Positions 18,404 through 28,036 of a stretch of DNA of 64,000 nt are shown piece after piece. The stretch lies in contig NZ_NXNI01000001.1 of NCBI RefSeq assembly GCF_002494345.1, positions 2,232,001 to 2,296,000 of the forward strand, written 5' to 3'. The DNA is from Natrinema ejinorense (GTDB lineage Archaea; Halobacteriota; Halobacteria; Halobacteriales; Natrialbaceae). The first letter of the stretch is position 1. The number at the start of each line of letters is the position of its first letter. A program made the position numbers and the translations under genes. Under the pieces are notes generated by a model. The model worked only from the letters and a program-made list of their open reading frames with translations. It did not search any database and was not told where the DNA came from.

Positions 18404-18580
18404 TCAATAGTAGTAGAGTTCGAGTTCGTGGCCGCAGTTCCGACACTGGGTCTCACTGCCGAGCAGTCGGTTCGAGTCGCGCTCCGGATGGATCCCAGGG
18501 CCTGGCGGGAGGGACGCAGTGACGGTGGCATCACACTCCGGACAACCGATATCCATATCCGTGTTGCCTGTCCGAGACAT
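18404..18580 (-). CDS. Small zinc-ribbon protein next to the origin
   Basis: A 58-aa protein starting MSRTGNTDMDIGCPECDATV. Two Cys pairs, C13/C16 (CPEC) and C46/C49 (CRNC), form a likely zinc ribbon, and the tail is HELELYYY. Such single-domain zinc-finger proteins are numerous in haloarchaea and mostly uncharacterised. I chose the internal ATG at 18580 because the upstream residues are not conserved-looking. It is transcribed toward the ORB array. Any role in replication is speculative. Confidence 0.72.
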   Translation of the reverse strand: MSRTGNTDMDIGCPECDATVTASLPPGPGIHPERDSNRLLGSETQCRNCGHELELYYY

Positions 18581-18748
18581 GGACCCATGGGTATTCCATG
18601 ATCGGTGATTGTTATCCCAACCATACGGCACCGCTGGCAGTTCCGTCCGACCGTTCAGTTCGAGCAGAGTCCGGTTTACCCGCGAAACACGCGGCCCGAA
18701 CGCCGGCGACTCGATCTTCCTCTTCCTGCGTGCCCCTTCTCGAACCGG

Positions 18749-19858
18749 CTAGTAAGTGACGGCTTCGAACTCGAAAAACGCCGTCTCGTAGCCGTCGTGG
18801 CGGGATACCTGCGGTGGAGAGTCTACGGTGATCGTCACACGATCCCCCTCGCGCACGTCGTCGACCGCGAGCCCGTAGTGATACCCGAACTCGTCGTCGA
18901 GCGTCGCCGTGAGCGAGCCGTCGTCGCGGCGCTCTCCCTCGCGTTCGATGGCTGCCGACAGGGAGGTAAACGGGAGTATAACGTCGTTGTACGGCGTTCT
19001 GGGAAAGACGGCCAGATACGATCCGTCGTCGGTAAACCGATCGGCATCGGTCACGACTGCGGGGAGTTTCGCGTCACCGCTGCGCTCGGTCCCGAGCAGT
19101 TCACCGGGTAGCTCATCGACCGACGGCCCCTGCCCCGTCGGCGGCCCGGCTCCCTGACCGTCGGATTCACCGTCACTCCCCTCCTCCCCGTGAGCCATCA
19201 GTGACAGCGCATCGCGGCTTCCCCGCCGATCCTCGTCGATCGTCTCGAACGAGAGGCCGTTGATGTCGGATCGGGCGTACTCGAAGTCGACCTCGAGCGA
19301 TGCGGGTGCTTTCAGTCGCCCCTCGAACGCGCCGGTTCGAGCGGTGCCCGTGAGGGGATCGGCTCGAACGTGGACCGTGTACTCGCCTTCGCCGGGGAGC
19401 CGGACGTTGTCGCCGTAGTGAAAGCCCATCCGCTGGGAGATCATGGGCCACGGCGAGAAGACCCCGCCGTCGATCGGCGACCCCTCCTGTCGGATCTCGA
19501 GGCGCATGTCCACCGGAAGGACGGTGTGGGTCTCGCGATCCCAGAGGGTGACCATGAGATGGAGGCTATCGTCGGCGTTGACCTCGACTAGCTCCTTGCC
19601 GCCGCTGACGATCCAGAACCGGTGTGGAAACGTATAGGAGAGCGCGACGGCGTAGTCGCCGTCGGTCGCCATGCCGTACATCCCCATCTCCTCTCTGGAG
19701 GCCGGGAGATAGACGGCGTCGGGCCGATTCTCGACGAGCGGCGGATTCGCCCAAGCGGACTCCTCCTCGAACCCCAGTTGCTCGAGACAGCCGGCGATGC
19801 CGGCGATCCCGGCGGTTCCGATCCCGGTCGTTCCACGGAGGAAACCCCGACGATTCAT
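18749..19858 (-). CDS. Tat-exported lipoprotein of the iron-transport (Tp34-like/DUF7350) type
   Basis: A 369-aa predicted surface lipoprotein. The N terminus MNRRGFLRGTTGIGTAGIAG is a Tat signal, followed by lipobox IAGC with Cys24. The mature part resembles haloarchaeal proteins annotated as iron transporters: HFWIV-type strands, MVTLWDRETHTVLPVD and HYGDNVRLPGEGEYTVHVRA. The C-terminal half has a Gly/Asp-rich linker (about residues 220-250) and a second beta domain. It is divergent from the SCO1/TlpA/CcdA operon, which suggests a shared metal or cytochrome-assembly role. Family naming is from memory. Confidence 0.72.
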   Translation of the reverse strand: MNRRGFLRGTTGIGTAGIAGIAGCLEQLGFEEESAWANPPLVENRPDAVYLPASREEMGMYGMATDGDYAVALSYTFPHRFWIVSGGKELVEVNADDSLHLMVTLWDRETHTVLPVDMRLEIRQEGSPIDGGVFSPWPMISQRMGFHYGDNVRLPGEGEYTVHVRADPLTGTARTGAFEGRLKAPASLEVDFEYARSDINGLSFETIDEDRRGSRDALSLMAHGEEGSDGESDGQGAGPPTGQGPSVDELPGELLGTERSGDAKLPAVVTDADRFTDDGSYLAVFPRTPYNDVILPFTSLSAAIEREGERRDDGSLTATLDDEFGYHYGLAVDDVREGDRVTITVDSPPQVSRHDGYETAFFEFEAVTY

Positions 19859-20107
19859 TGGCCATCGCTTGGAACGCAGCGAGGAAACGCCTGTTGGTTC
19901 GCGGGTCGAACGCGCCGAGGCAGCCACGGTGTGCTCCACCGTGTCCATCCGGCCAGCAGTTACCGGGATCCGTTCGACCAGCGGTCGTCGACTCCATCCG
20001 GACGGTCGTCAGCGTCAGCCCGCCAGCAGTCCGTTGGTTTCGGTATACCGTCCGTCTTCGTGAACCGAACCAACGAACCTTTGATCGGTGGTTCCTACGA
20101 TTTATAC

Positions 20108-20806
20108 ATGGACCGGCGGACATACCTCGGCTCGGCTGGTGTTGCAGGACTCACAAGCGTCGCCGGCTGCCTCGGCGGAGCGCTCAAGAGCATCAGGGGT
20201 GACGACGACACCGTGCTCGGACCGCCAGAGACGGACCTAAGCGAGGCGACGCATCCGAGCTACGGCGACGAATACCCGGCAGTCAGCGTGCCGGATCCCC
20301 TGTCTGGTGAGACGATCTCGACCGATCAGTTCGAGGGAGACCGTACGGTGTTGATGACCTTTCTCTATACCAACTGTCCCGACGGGATGTGTCCCGCATT
20401 GACGCTCCGATTGCGACGGGCACAGGAGGTCGCCGCCGAGAAGGGGTACGGTGACGAAGCCGCGTTCCTCGCGATGACGTTCGATCCAGAGCGCGATACC
20501 GCGGAGACGCTGCGTACCTTCGGCGAAGAACGAAGCGTCGATCTCGACGCCGGGAACTGGCACTTCCTGCGGCCCGAACGGTACGAAGAGGCACAATCGA
20601 TCATTAGTGACACGTACGGACTGCCGGAGGGAAGCCTCGAGAAGCAGTACGACACCGAATACGAGCAACTCGAGTACACGTTCCCGCATCTCCCCTACAT
20701 TTTCCTCGTGAACGAAAAGGGGATCGTCGAACGGGTATACGTCAGAGGACACACCGTGGACATCTCACGGCTCGTCGACGACTTCGAAACGGTGGTGACG
20801 GGGTAG
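20108..20806 (+). CDS. SCO1/SenC family lipoprotein
   Basis: Copper chaperone/thiol-disulfide protein for cytochrome oxidase assembly, 232 aa. The N terminus MDRRTYLGSAGVAGLTSVAG is a Tat-type signal with lipobox VAGC (Cys21). The metal-binding site is LYTNCPDGMC, with Cys90 and Cys95 spaced by four residues where classic Sco has three. The distal ligand His194 is in TFPHLPYIFLV. The start at 20108 gives a proper signal peptide. It is immediately followed (0 bp) by the TlpA-like gene. Confidence 0.9.
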   Translation: MDRRTYLGSAGVAGLTSVAGCLGGALKSIRGDDDTVLGPPETDLSEATHPSYGDEYPAVSVPDPLSGETISTDQFEGDRTVLMTFLYTNCPDGMCPALTLRLRRAQEVAAEKGYGDEAAFLAMTFDPERDTAETLRTFGEERSVDLDAGNWHFLRPERYEEAQSIISDTYGLPEGSLEKQYDTEYEQLEYTFPHLPYIFLVNEKGIVERVYVRGHTVDISRLVDDFETVVTG

Positions 20807-21349
20807 ATGCGCAGGCGGGATCTCCTCGCTGGCGTCGGCAGCCTGGCCGTGATCGGGGGCGCAGGCGCGGTGGCGATACAGGGGATGCCGTCGTTCCTCG
20901 GGAAGCCAACTGTCGATCCCTACACCATCGAGACGATCGACGCACGGGGCAGCGAGGCCGGCGAGGTACGCGTCCCGGCGACCGACCGCCCGACGTTCGT
21001 CGATTTCTTCGGGACGTGGTGTGCTCCCTGTGCCAAGCAGATGCCCGCCCTCGTCGAGGCCCACGAGCGTCTCGGCGACGACGTATTGTTCATGTCGGTC
21101 ACGAACGAGAACGTCGGGGGGTCGGTGACGGAAGCCGAGGTCGCCGACTGGTGGGCCGACCACGACGGGAACTGGACAGTCGGCATCGATCCGACCGCCG
21201 AACTGAGCGCCGAGTACTCCATCGGCGGGGTCCCCTACGCCGTCGCGATCGACGCGGACGGACGCATCCAGTGGTCGGAGGGCGGGCGGAAGTCCGCTGA
21301 CGAACTCGTCGACGGCATCGAACGGGCCCTCGAGGCCGAGGCGGAGTAA
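20807..21349 (+). CDS. TlpA-like thioredoxin-fold protein, membrane anchored
   Basis: Extracytoplasmic thiol-disulfide oxidoreductase, 180 aa. The N terminus MRRRDLLAGVGSLAVIGGAG is an Arg-rich signal or anchor. The active site is WCAPC (Cys72, Cys75), and the cis-Pro loop reads GGVPYAV. It probably keeps apocytochrome or Sco/CuA cysteines reduced, receiving electrons from the CcdA homologue that follows 2 bp downstream. The gene starts on the base after the SCO1 stop, so the three genes form a tight operon. Confidence 0.9.
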   Translation: MRRRDLLAGVGSLAVIGGAGAVAIQGMPSFLGKPTVDPYTIETIDARGSEAGEVRVPATDRPTFVDFFGTWCAPCAKQMPALVEAHERLGDDVLFMSVTNENVGGSVTEAEVADWWADHDGNWTVGIDPTAELSAEYSIGGVPYAVAIDADGRIQWSEGGRKSADELVDGIERALEAEAE

Positions 21350-21351
21350 GA

Positions 21352-22035
21352 ATGGTCGATGCTCCGCTCGCGGCGACGATCACGTTCGGACTGATATCCG
21401 GGGTTGGGACGTTTTTCTCCCCGTGCTCGTATCCCCTCCTGCCGGGGTACGTCGGCTTTTACGTCAGTCAGACCGACGGTGAGCAGGCGTCACTCGGCGG
21501 TGCATTGAGTCGGGGACTGGTCGCCGGTATCGGCGGCCTCGTCACGCTCGCCGTGCTGCTCGGAGCGACGTTCTGGGTCGGCTACTCGACGCTATCGAAC
21601 ATCACGTGGTTCGAAGTGATCGCCGGAGTCGCCCTGATCGCCTTCGGTCTGCTACTCGTCTTCGATCGCGCTCCATCGCCGTCGATCGCGCTCCCCAAAC
21701 GCCGTTCAAGCGTGCTCGGCTTTGGCGTGTTCGGCGTCGGCTACGCCCTGGCGGCGGCGGGCTGTGTCGCACCGGTGTTCTTCGGCGTCGTCACCCGTGC
21801 GCTCTCCTTGCCGACGACCGCAGCGGCGATCCTCCTCGCGACGTACGTCGGGAGTTTCGTCGTGCTCATGGTCTCGTTGACCGTCGCAACGGGGATGGGA
21901 CTGAGCGCCGGTGCCAGCCGGATTGCGGCCTATACGGGACAGCTCAAACGCCTCGCGGGCGCGGTCATGATAGTTGCCGGGATCGGTCAACTCTATCTCG
22001 CTATCGTCGTTCTCGAGGTACTTCGATTGGGCTGA
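21352..22035 (+). CDS. CcdA-type cytochrome c biogenesis membrane protein
   Basis: Transfers electrons across the membrane from cytosolic thioredoxin to extracytoplasmic TlpA-like proteins. The protein is 227 aa with about six membrane segments. The two conserved redox Cys lie in FFSPCSYPLLPGY (Cys25) and ALAAAGCVAPVF (Cys138), each near a Pro as in CcdA. It is the third gene of the SCO1-tlpA-ccdA operon. The sequence between the third and fourth segments (RAPSPSIALPKRRSS) is a short basic cytoplasmic loop. Confidence 0.92.
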   Translation: MVDAPLAATITFGLISGVGTFFSPCSYPLLPGYVGFYVSQTDGEQASLGGALSRGLVAGIGGLVTLAVLLGATFWVGYSTLSNITWFEVIAGVALIAFGLLLVFDRAPSPSIALPKRRSSVLGFGVFGVGYALAAAGCVAPVFFGVVTRALSLPTTAAAILLATYVGSFVVLMVSLTVATGMGLSAGASRIAAYTGQLKRLAGAVMIVAGIGQLYLAIVVLEVLRLG

Positions 22036-22104
22036 CCGGGCCACCCGGCAGGCAACGGCAGGTCCGGGAGCTATCCCGTCGTCTCCCGAACGGGTGTGCA
22101 AACG

Positions 22105-22527
22105 ATGTATCAGGATTTGCTGCTCGCGACTGACGGGAGCGACGCCGCTCGTCGAGCGACCGATCACGGTATCGAACTCGCGGGGGAACTCGAGGCGACC
22201 CTGCACGTGCTGTCGGTTTCCGAAGCGGGCCCCCAAGCGACCGAGAAACAGGACCGACTCCGGTCGGAGCCCGACGACGAAGCCGTCTCGGCCGCCGAGA
22301 GCGCCAGAGAGGCGGCGGGTCGGGAGGGCGTCGACGTGACGACGGATATCCGCCAGGGCGTTCCCCAGGAGCAGATCGTCGACTACGCGGAGACGAACCC
22401 GATCGACATGGTCATCGTCGGAACGGCCGGCCGATCCGGCCTCGACCATCTGATCTCGGGCAGCGTCGCTGAGGAGATCGTCCGGAACGCGCCGGTTCCC
22501 GTCCTCACCGTTCGCGAACGGACCTGA
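22105..22527 (+). CDS. Universal stress protein (UspA family)
   Basis: Single-domain Usp of 140 aa. It starts MYQDLLLATDGSDAARRATD, with the typical first strand and Asp. The ATP-binding signature is GTAGRSGLDHLISGSVAE, matching G-2x-G-9x-G(S/T). A GTG at 22096 would add three residues, but the ATG fits the family start. Archaeal Usp proteins bind ATP and respond to stress; no specific role is visible here. Confidence 0.9.
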   Translation: MYQDLLLATDGSDAARRATDHGIELAGELEATLHVLSVSEAGPQATEKQDRLRSEPDDEAVSAAESAREAAGREGVDVTTDIRQGVPQEQIVDYAETNPIDMVIVGTAGRSGLDHLISGSVAEEIVRNAPVPVLTVRERT

Positions 22528-22636
22528 TGGACCAGAGCGCTCGTCCCGTCCCACGCCGAGACGCCACATCGGTGGCTCGGACGCCGAATCCTGCGGTCGG
22601 CGCGGAGGCGAGACCGATACCCAGCGTCCCGATCCG

Positions 22637-25600
22637 ATGAGCGACAGCACCGCAACCGTCCTCGGGGATGTCTCGTGCGTGCTGGTCGTCGGCGACTCCC
22701 AACCAGCCGACGACGCGATGGCAGCGCTCGCGACACGGTTCGACCGCGTCTCGCTCCTCAGGGAGCGAACGCTCGAGGGAGCGCTCGAGCGACTCGACGA
22801 CCGAGACGTTCACTGTCTCGTCTGTCCGTTCCCAGTCGCCGACGGATCGGCAGCGTCCGATTCGATGCTGGCGGCGCTCGCTGCCCGAACCGACGAGCGG
22901 CCGATACTCGCCGTGGTCGACGACGAGAACGCCGACCGGGCGCTCGAGGCCGGGGCGACCGACGTCGTCGATCGGGACGCATCGGCGGCGGTACTGACCG
23001 CCCGCGTCAGAACCGCTGCCCAGCGGGAACGGTACCGTCTGGCCGCGGCGAACGCGGACCGACAGCCCGGGTCGATCCTCGAGCACGCCACGGCCGTGGT
23101 CTGGGTCCTCGATGCCGACGGCGACATCGAGTACGCGAGCCCGGCCGTCGAATCGCGGATGGGGTACACCCCGACGGAACTCGAGCGGACGGCGATGAGC
23201 CGGCTCGTCCACCCGGACGACCGCGAGACGGCCCGCGAGACGCGTGCGTCCGTCGCCGCCGCCCCGCTCGGGACGACCGAGCGCGTGACCGTCCGACTGG
23301 GCCACGGCGACGGGAGCTGGTACGTCTCGGAGCTCACCTATACCAACCGACTCGCGGACCCGTCCGTCGAGGGGATCGTCGTCACCCGGACCGGCGTTTC
23401 GGGGTCCGAGTCGGATACTCCCGCTCGAGACGGGGTCGACCGGCTCGCAGATGCGGTCATCGCGGTCGGCCCGCGGGGGGAAGTGCAGTACGCAAACGAG
23501 GCGGCAGAACAGTTGTTTTCCGACGATCGAGGGAATGGCGACCGTTCGAGCGGGGCGATCGTCTGGGATCGCTTCCCGGCGGAGTTCGGCGAAACGGTCG
23601 CCGACCGGATCCACGAGGCGCAGGCGACGGACTCCGTCGTCGAGTTCGAGACGACCGTTCCCGAACTCGAGGGAGCGCTCTCCGTCTCCGTCCATCCCGG
23701 CGACGACGGCGTCACGCTCACTGCGAGACAGCGACCGGCTGCCGATCGCTCGACGGACCGGGATCGCCTCGCGCTCTACGAATCCATCGTCGACGCGTTG
23801 GACGACGGCATCGCCGTCCTCGAGGGGGAGACGATCCGACTGGCGAACCCCGCCTTGCTGGCACTCGCCGAGACGGACGCACTCGCCGGTCGGGGCCTCG
23901 AGGCGGTGTTCGACGAGGATCTCGCGGCGGCGGTTCGCGAACGGGCACGGTCGCCGGTCGTCAGATGGGTCGAACCCGCGACGGGTGAACTCGCGACCGA
24001 CGCGAGCCGCCCGGTCGACGTGTTCGTCGCGCCGTTGTCGGCTCCCGATCGAACGCTCTGTCTCGTCCGCGACAGACGCGGCTCTCGTGGTGCCGCGCTG
24101 TCGACGCTCCAGGAAACGGTCGCGACGCTTCGTCGTGTGGACACGCCGACCCCCGTTCGGGAGCGCGTCGCCAGCGCCATCCGTGAGTGTGTCGATGCCG
24201 ATGCCGCCATCTGGTTTCTCGTCGACGACGGCCGCCTTCGCCCCGCGACAGTTACGACGGCGACGGACGGACGGTCGGCCAGCGGCCGGACATCGTTCGA
24301 TCCGCCCCCGATCGATATCGACGACACCCCACTGGCAACCGCCCTCGAGAGCGAGGAGCCGACCGTTTACGAGCGGACGGCCCTCGAGGACGTGCTCGCT
24401 CGGACGGGCCTCCGTGCCGAACGACTCCTGGTCGTCCCGGTCGCGGACCGAGGCATCGTCGTCGCGACCAGTGAAGAACCGATGGCGTTCGACGGGATCG
24501 ATTTGGGGCCAGTGGAGACGCTGTCGGACGCGGCGGCGATGGCCCTCGAGGGCCTCGAACACGCCGCGGCCCGCAGAACGTGTCGACAGGAGGTCGATCG
24601 ACTTCGGACGACCGTCGCGCGGACCCAGCGAGCGTGGGAGACGATGCGATCGCTGCTGAACGCACCCACGCGTGATGCGGTCGAAAAACGGCTTTGCGAG
24701 GGAATCGTCTCGTTGACCCCGTCCGAATCGGCCGCCGGAATCGACCTCGCGTGGGTCGGTCGGGTGGACGACGGGCGCGAGCGGATCGTTCCCCAGACGT
24801 GGGCCGGTCGCGACGGAGACGTCCTCGAGTCGGTGACACTGCCGCTGGAACGTGGCGACTTCCCGGCCGGAAACGCGGCGGCGACCGGCGAGCCGGTCGT
24901 TCTCGACCGTCTCGATACGGACAATGCCATCGGCAACGACGGCACGGACGAGGCGCATGCGTGGCGAGAGCGCCTCCTGGATCGGGGGTTTCGCTCCGCA
25001 CTGAGCGTCCCGCTCGAGTCGGGCGAGTTCCGATACGGCACGCTCACGGCGTACGCGGAGGAGCCAGCCGCGTTCGACGACGCGATCCGACGAGCCTGCG
25101 AACGCCTCGCGTCGATCGCCGGCGAGTCGATCGGCGCGATCGAGCGGAGAGATGCGCTCCTCGCCGATCGGGTCACCGAACTCGAGGTCGTCGTTCGGGA
25201 CGGTGCCTCGGAGCCGCTTTCGTCGATCGCCCATCGGCTCGGCCGCCCCATCGAGTTCCGCGCCGTGATCCCCCGCTCGTCCGGTGGGTCGACGGTGTTT
25301 TGCTCGGTTCCGGGCGATGCGGACGCGGTTCAGGTGCCGATCGCGTCGGTGGCCGCGGTCGATTCGGTCTCGGTCGTCGGCGACGGGAACGGCGAGACCG
25401 TCCTCGAGATCGGGCTCCGCGAGTCCGACGACCCGCCAATCGGGCGGACGATCGCGGACAACGGTGGCGTCCTCCGATCGCTGACCCCCGTCGACGATCG
25501 GAGCAGACTCGAGATCGACCTCGGGAATCCGATCGACGTCCGGTCGTTTCTGCGGGCACTCGAGAACGTCCATTCGGAAACGGAGCTGGTCGCCCGACGA

Positions 25601-25831
25601 GACCGGGATCGGTCGCCGCGAACGGCGCGCTCGTTCGCCGACCCGATCGCGGCGCTGTCGGAGCGACAACGGCGGACGCTCGAGGCGGCCTACTATAGCG
25701 GCTTCTTCGAGTGGCCCCGCGAGCATACCGGCGAGGAGGTCGCCGACTCCCTCGGTATCTCACAGCCGACGTTCAGCCGCCATCTCCGAGTCGCCCAACG
25801 AAAGCTATTCGAGTCGTTGTTCGACGAGTGA
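22637..25831 (+). CDS. Large multi-sensor PAS/GAF regulator with HTH_10
   Basis: Bat-type sensor-regulator of 1064 aa. Residues 1-130 resemble a receiver, but the phospho-acceptor region reads HCLVCPFPVADG with no Asp at the usual place. Two PAS-like domains follow (about 145-255 and 260-370) and a third PAS-like segment (about 375-465). Two GAF-like domains come next (about 490-640 and 660-830). A Bat beta domain and the C-terminal HTH_10 (RTLEAAYYSGFFEWP, VADSLGISQPTFSRHLR) end the protein. Ligands and targets are unknown. It shares architecture with the 668-aa protein at 7.7 kb. Confidence 0.88.
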   Translation: MSDSTATVLGDVSCVLVVGDSQPADDAMAALATRFDRVSLLRERTLEGALERLDDRDVHCLVCPFPVADGSAASDSMLAALAARTDERPILAVVDDENADRALEAGATDVVDRDASAAVLTARVRTAAQRERYRLAAANADRQPGSILEHATAVVWVLDADGDIEYASPAVESRMGYTPTELERTAMSRLVHPDDRETARETRASVAAAPLGTTERVTVRLGHGDGSWYVSELTYTNRLADPSVEGIVVTRTGVSGSESDTPARDGVDRLADAVIAVGPRGEVQYANEAAEQLFSDDRGNGDRSSGAIVWDRFPAEFGETVADRIHEAQATDSVVEFETTVPELEGALSVSVHPGDDGVTLTARQRPAADRSTDRDRLALYESIVDALDDGIAVLEGETIRLANPALLALAETDALAGRGLEAVFDEDLAAAVRERARSPVVRWVEPATGELATDASRPVDVFVAPLSAPDRTLCLVRDRRGSRGAALSTLQETVATLRRVDTPTPVRERVASAIRECVDADAAIWFLVDDGRLRPATVTTATDGRSASGRTSFDPPPIDIDDTPLATALESEEPTVYERTALEDVLARTGLRAERLLVVPVADRGIVVATSEEPMAFDGIDLGPVETLSDAAAMALEGLEHAAARRTCRQEVDRLRTTVARTQRAWETMRSLLNAPTRDAVEKRLCEGIVSLTPSESAAGIDLAWVGRVDDGRERIVPQTWAGRDGDVLESVTLPLERGDFPAGNAAATGEPVVLDRLDTDNAIGNDGTDEAHAWRERLLDRGFRSALSVPLESGEFRYGTLTAYAEEPAAFDDAIRRACERLASIAGESIGAIERRDALLADRVTELEVVVRDGASEPLSSIAHRLGRPIEFRAVIPRSSGGSTVFCSVPGDADAVQVPIASVAAVDSVSVVGDGNGETVLEIGLRESDDPPIGRTIADNGGVLRSLTPVDDRSRLEIDLGNPIDVRSFLRALENVHSETELVARRDRDRSPRTARSFADPIAALSERQRRTLEAAYYSGFFEWPREHTGEEVADSLGISQPTFSRHLRVAQRKLFESLFDE

Positions 25832-26086
25832 CTCGAAGAGCGAGCCGGTCGGCTCTCCGACCTGCCAGCACCGGCCAGTAGCACGGATTAACCTCGACTC
25901 GTCCCGGGGAAATCATGCCTTTCCGCCCCGGCAACCGGCGACGCCGAACGGCCGGATGAATATGTATTGGCAGCGATTCCAGCTCGGGTTGGGTGTATAG
26001 CGTCTACAATCATCACCGCGGCTCCTAATATGGCATTCAATGAGCGCGTTCGAGGTAAGTGACGATTACGGCGGCCATCTCCCCGG

Positions 26087-26878
26087 ATGGCGGATGGACC
26101 CGTGAGTATCGATATCGCCGATACCGAGGACGTCGCCGAGACCGGGGATGTGACCGAAGACATCGGTGCCGCTGAGAGCGCCACCGACACCGCAGCGCCA
26201 GCCGAGAACGACCAGCCCGGAGTCCCATCGACGGCAGACGGTGGCATCGTCGCCCAACTTCGCCTCGAGCATCCGAACCTGTTCTTGGGTCCGACGCTCC
26301 GAAACGCTCCGGCCGTTACCGTCCAGCCCGACTACTGGACGACCGTCGAACCGGACCGAACGCTCGTGTTCGTCACCGTGTATGGCTCCGCGTTCGAGGC
26401 GTTCGAAACCGCCCTCGGGACGGACCCGACCGTCGCCGATCCGGTTCTCGTGGATCGCTACCCGGACAGACGGGTCTACCGCGTCGAGCGCACCGACCGT
26501 GCGCTCCCGTTTACCGCCAAAACCGCCGCGGTCGGCGGCCGAGTGCTCGAGTACTCGAGCACTCGGGACGGCTGGCTCGTCCAGCTTCGGTTCCCCGACC
26601 GGGACCGTCTCGTCGCGTTCAACGACTACTGTCGAGACATCGATATTTCGGTCACTGTCGACCACCTTCGCGTCTCCGACGAGGAAGACGACGGCGTCGT
26701 CGCCCTCACCGACAAACAACAGGAGCTACTCGCGGTCGCCCACGAGGAAGGGTATTTCGATGTCCCGCGCGGTATTTCCCAGGACGAACTCGCGGATCGA
26801 CTCGACGTCTCGAAGTCGGCCGTCTCCCAGCGGCTACGACGGGCGATCGGTGAACTCTGTGCCGCAAAACTCACCTAG
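26087..26878 (+). CDS. HTH_10 (bacterio-opsin activator type) transcriptional regulator
   Basis: A 263-aa regulator. The first 50 residues are acidic and disordered. The middle (about 55-200) is a beta-rich Bat-like sensing domain without PAS or GAF. The C terminus is HTH_10: LTDKQQELLAVAHEEGYFDV and then DELADRLDVSKSAVSQRLRR. It is the third HTH_10 regulator in the window and lies 255 bp after the large one on the same strand. Its start is uncertain, because several in-frame Met or Val codons lie near 26087. Confidence 0.85.
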   Translation: MADGPVSIDIADTEDVAETGDVTEDIGAAESATDTAAPAENDQPGVPSTADGGIVAQLRLEHPNLFLGPTLRNAPAVTVQPDYWTTVEPDRTLVFVTVYGSAFEAFETALGTDPTVADPVLVDRYPDRRVYRVERTDRALPFTAKTAAVGGRVLEYSSTRDGWLVQLRFPDRDRLVAFNDYCRDIDISVTVDHLRVSDEEDDGVVALTDKQQELLAVAHEEGYFDVPRGISQDELADRLDVSKSAVSQRLRRAIGELCAAKLT

Positions 26879-27180
26879 TGGCGGTCCACGCCTCCACTGG
26901 GCCGAATCCGGCGGCGTGATCCGAGTCGACCCTGCAGCCGACGGGTGGAGCGGTGCTAGGGCCCCATACCTTGCTTATCGCGTCGAACCGACGTTTCCTG
27001 CCGATTAGCCGACATCTCTTTGTAGGTTCGATCGGGTAGCAACGGGCGTTCCGGGGAAGATGCCACCCGGTGAGCCCGTGACGTTCGTTCGCCGGAGCCG
27101 TATCGGTCGATACGTGTCGAGTCGACGCGAGAAAAGGCAAATCGACGGGACCGTTCCGGACAGCGACGGACTGCGGTGGT
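26879..27180. other. Intergenic region without a supported gene
   Basis: About 300 bp between the HTH_10 gene and the convergent DUF5786 gene. I see no coding frame with natural-looking protein and no clear RNA gene. Confidence 0.5.
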
Positions 27181-27360
27181 TTACTCTTCGTCGTCGCTTT
27201 TCATCGACCCGAGCTGGTCGACCAGCTCGTCCGTCGAGACGTCGGACTCGAACGACATTTCGCCGTGATGATCGTTTTCGTGGACGTTAACGGCTTCGAC
27301 GTCCTCGTCGTCGGTCGTCTGCTCTTTTTGTTCGGATTCGTCGTAGCTACCAAAACCCAT
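27181..27360 (-). CDS. Small acidic DUF5786 family protein
   Basis: A 59-aa, very acidic protein beginning MGFGSYDESEQKEQTTDDED. I recognise this N terminus as a conserved haloarchaeal family (DUF5786) of unknown function. The C-terminal half (SFESDVSTDELVDQLGSMK) may form one helix. Longer upstream in-frame extension is Arg-rich and not protein-like, so the ATG at 27360 is preferred. No operon partner. Confidence 0.82.
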   Translation of the reverse strand: MGFGSYDESEQKEQTTDDEDVEAVNVHENDHHGEMSFESDVSTDELVDQLGSMKSDDEE

Positions 27361-28036
27361 ACCCGTACGTCCCGCGCCACTGCAAAAGGTGTGCCGGTTT
27401 GGTCCATCTCCGTCGCTCGTTCCCGGTCGACACGCGACGATTCCGTGACGGGACACGGTCGACTCGAGGACCGCCGGTAACCGTTCCGAACGGCCTCCCG
27501 TTCCCGTCTCTGTCCGTGCGAGAGCGGTGAGTTGGACCTTCGCCTGGAAACTGCGTACTCGCGTCCGGCAATCACCCGCTCGTATCCGACAGTATCGGCC
27601 CCGGTCGGTGCCGACTAGTCGCGTTCGTACCGATCGGGAATCAGCTGTTCGTTTGGCATACGTTTCAACTGATGGCAACAACCGACCAAAAAGCGCAACG
27701 GGAACGGGTCTCATCGAACAGTCGTTGGAAATTACGGATCGTCGCGGAGTTCGACCACGACGGTCGTCCGCGGCGAGACCGTCAGTCAGCGCCGGGGTAC
27801 CCGGAGACTACGCGATTCAGTAGTCCGTCTATAGTAATGGGTTCGGGAGGGTTGAACTCCGTGTATGGCTGCGTACTCCCCATCGTTTCGACCGATCGCC
27901 GGGGATCGGCAGGCGACGACGCCGTCCCTCCGATCACGTTCTAAGCATCGTCGCGTCGACGAAGCGTCGACTGGAATCGATACCGTGTCCGGGCCACACG
28001 ACCACACCGAACGGCCCGACGGTCGGTGAGTAACCG
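27361..28036. other. Intergenic region upstream of glmS
   Basis: About 675 bp between the divergent DUF5786 and glmS genes. Frames on both strands are broken or Arg/Ser-rich. It should contain both promoters, but I could not pick a convincing TATA box for glmS. Confidence 0.5.

Noticed and set aside
17301-18522. Short frames within the origin region
   Set aside because: They are interrupted by the ORB repeats and have no protein-like features.
22505-25726. 1073-aa minus-strand frame opposite the large HTH_10 sensor
   Set aside because: The plus strand shows PAS/GAF/HTH_10 domains; the minus frame is Arg/Asp-rich without domains.
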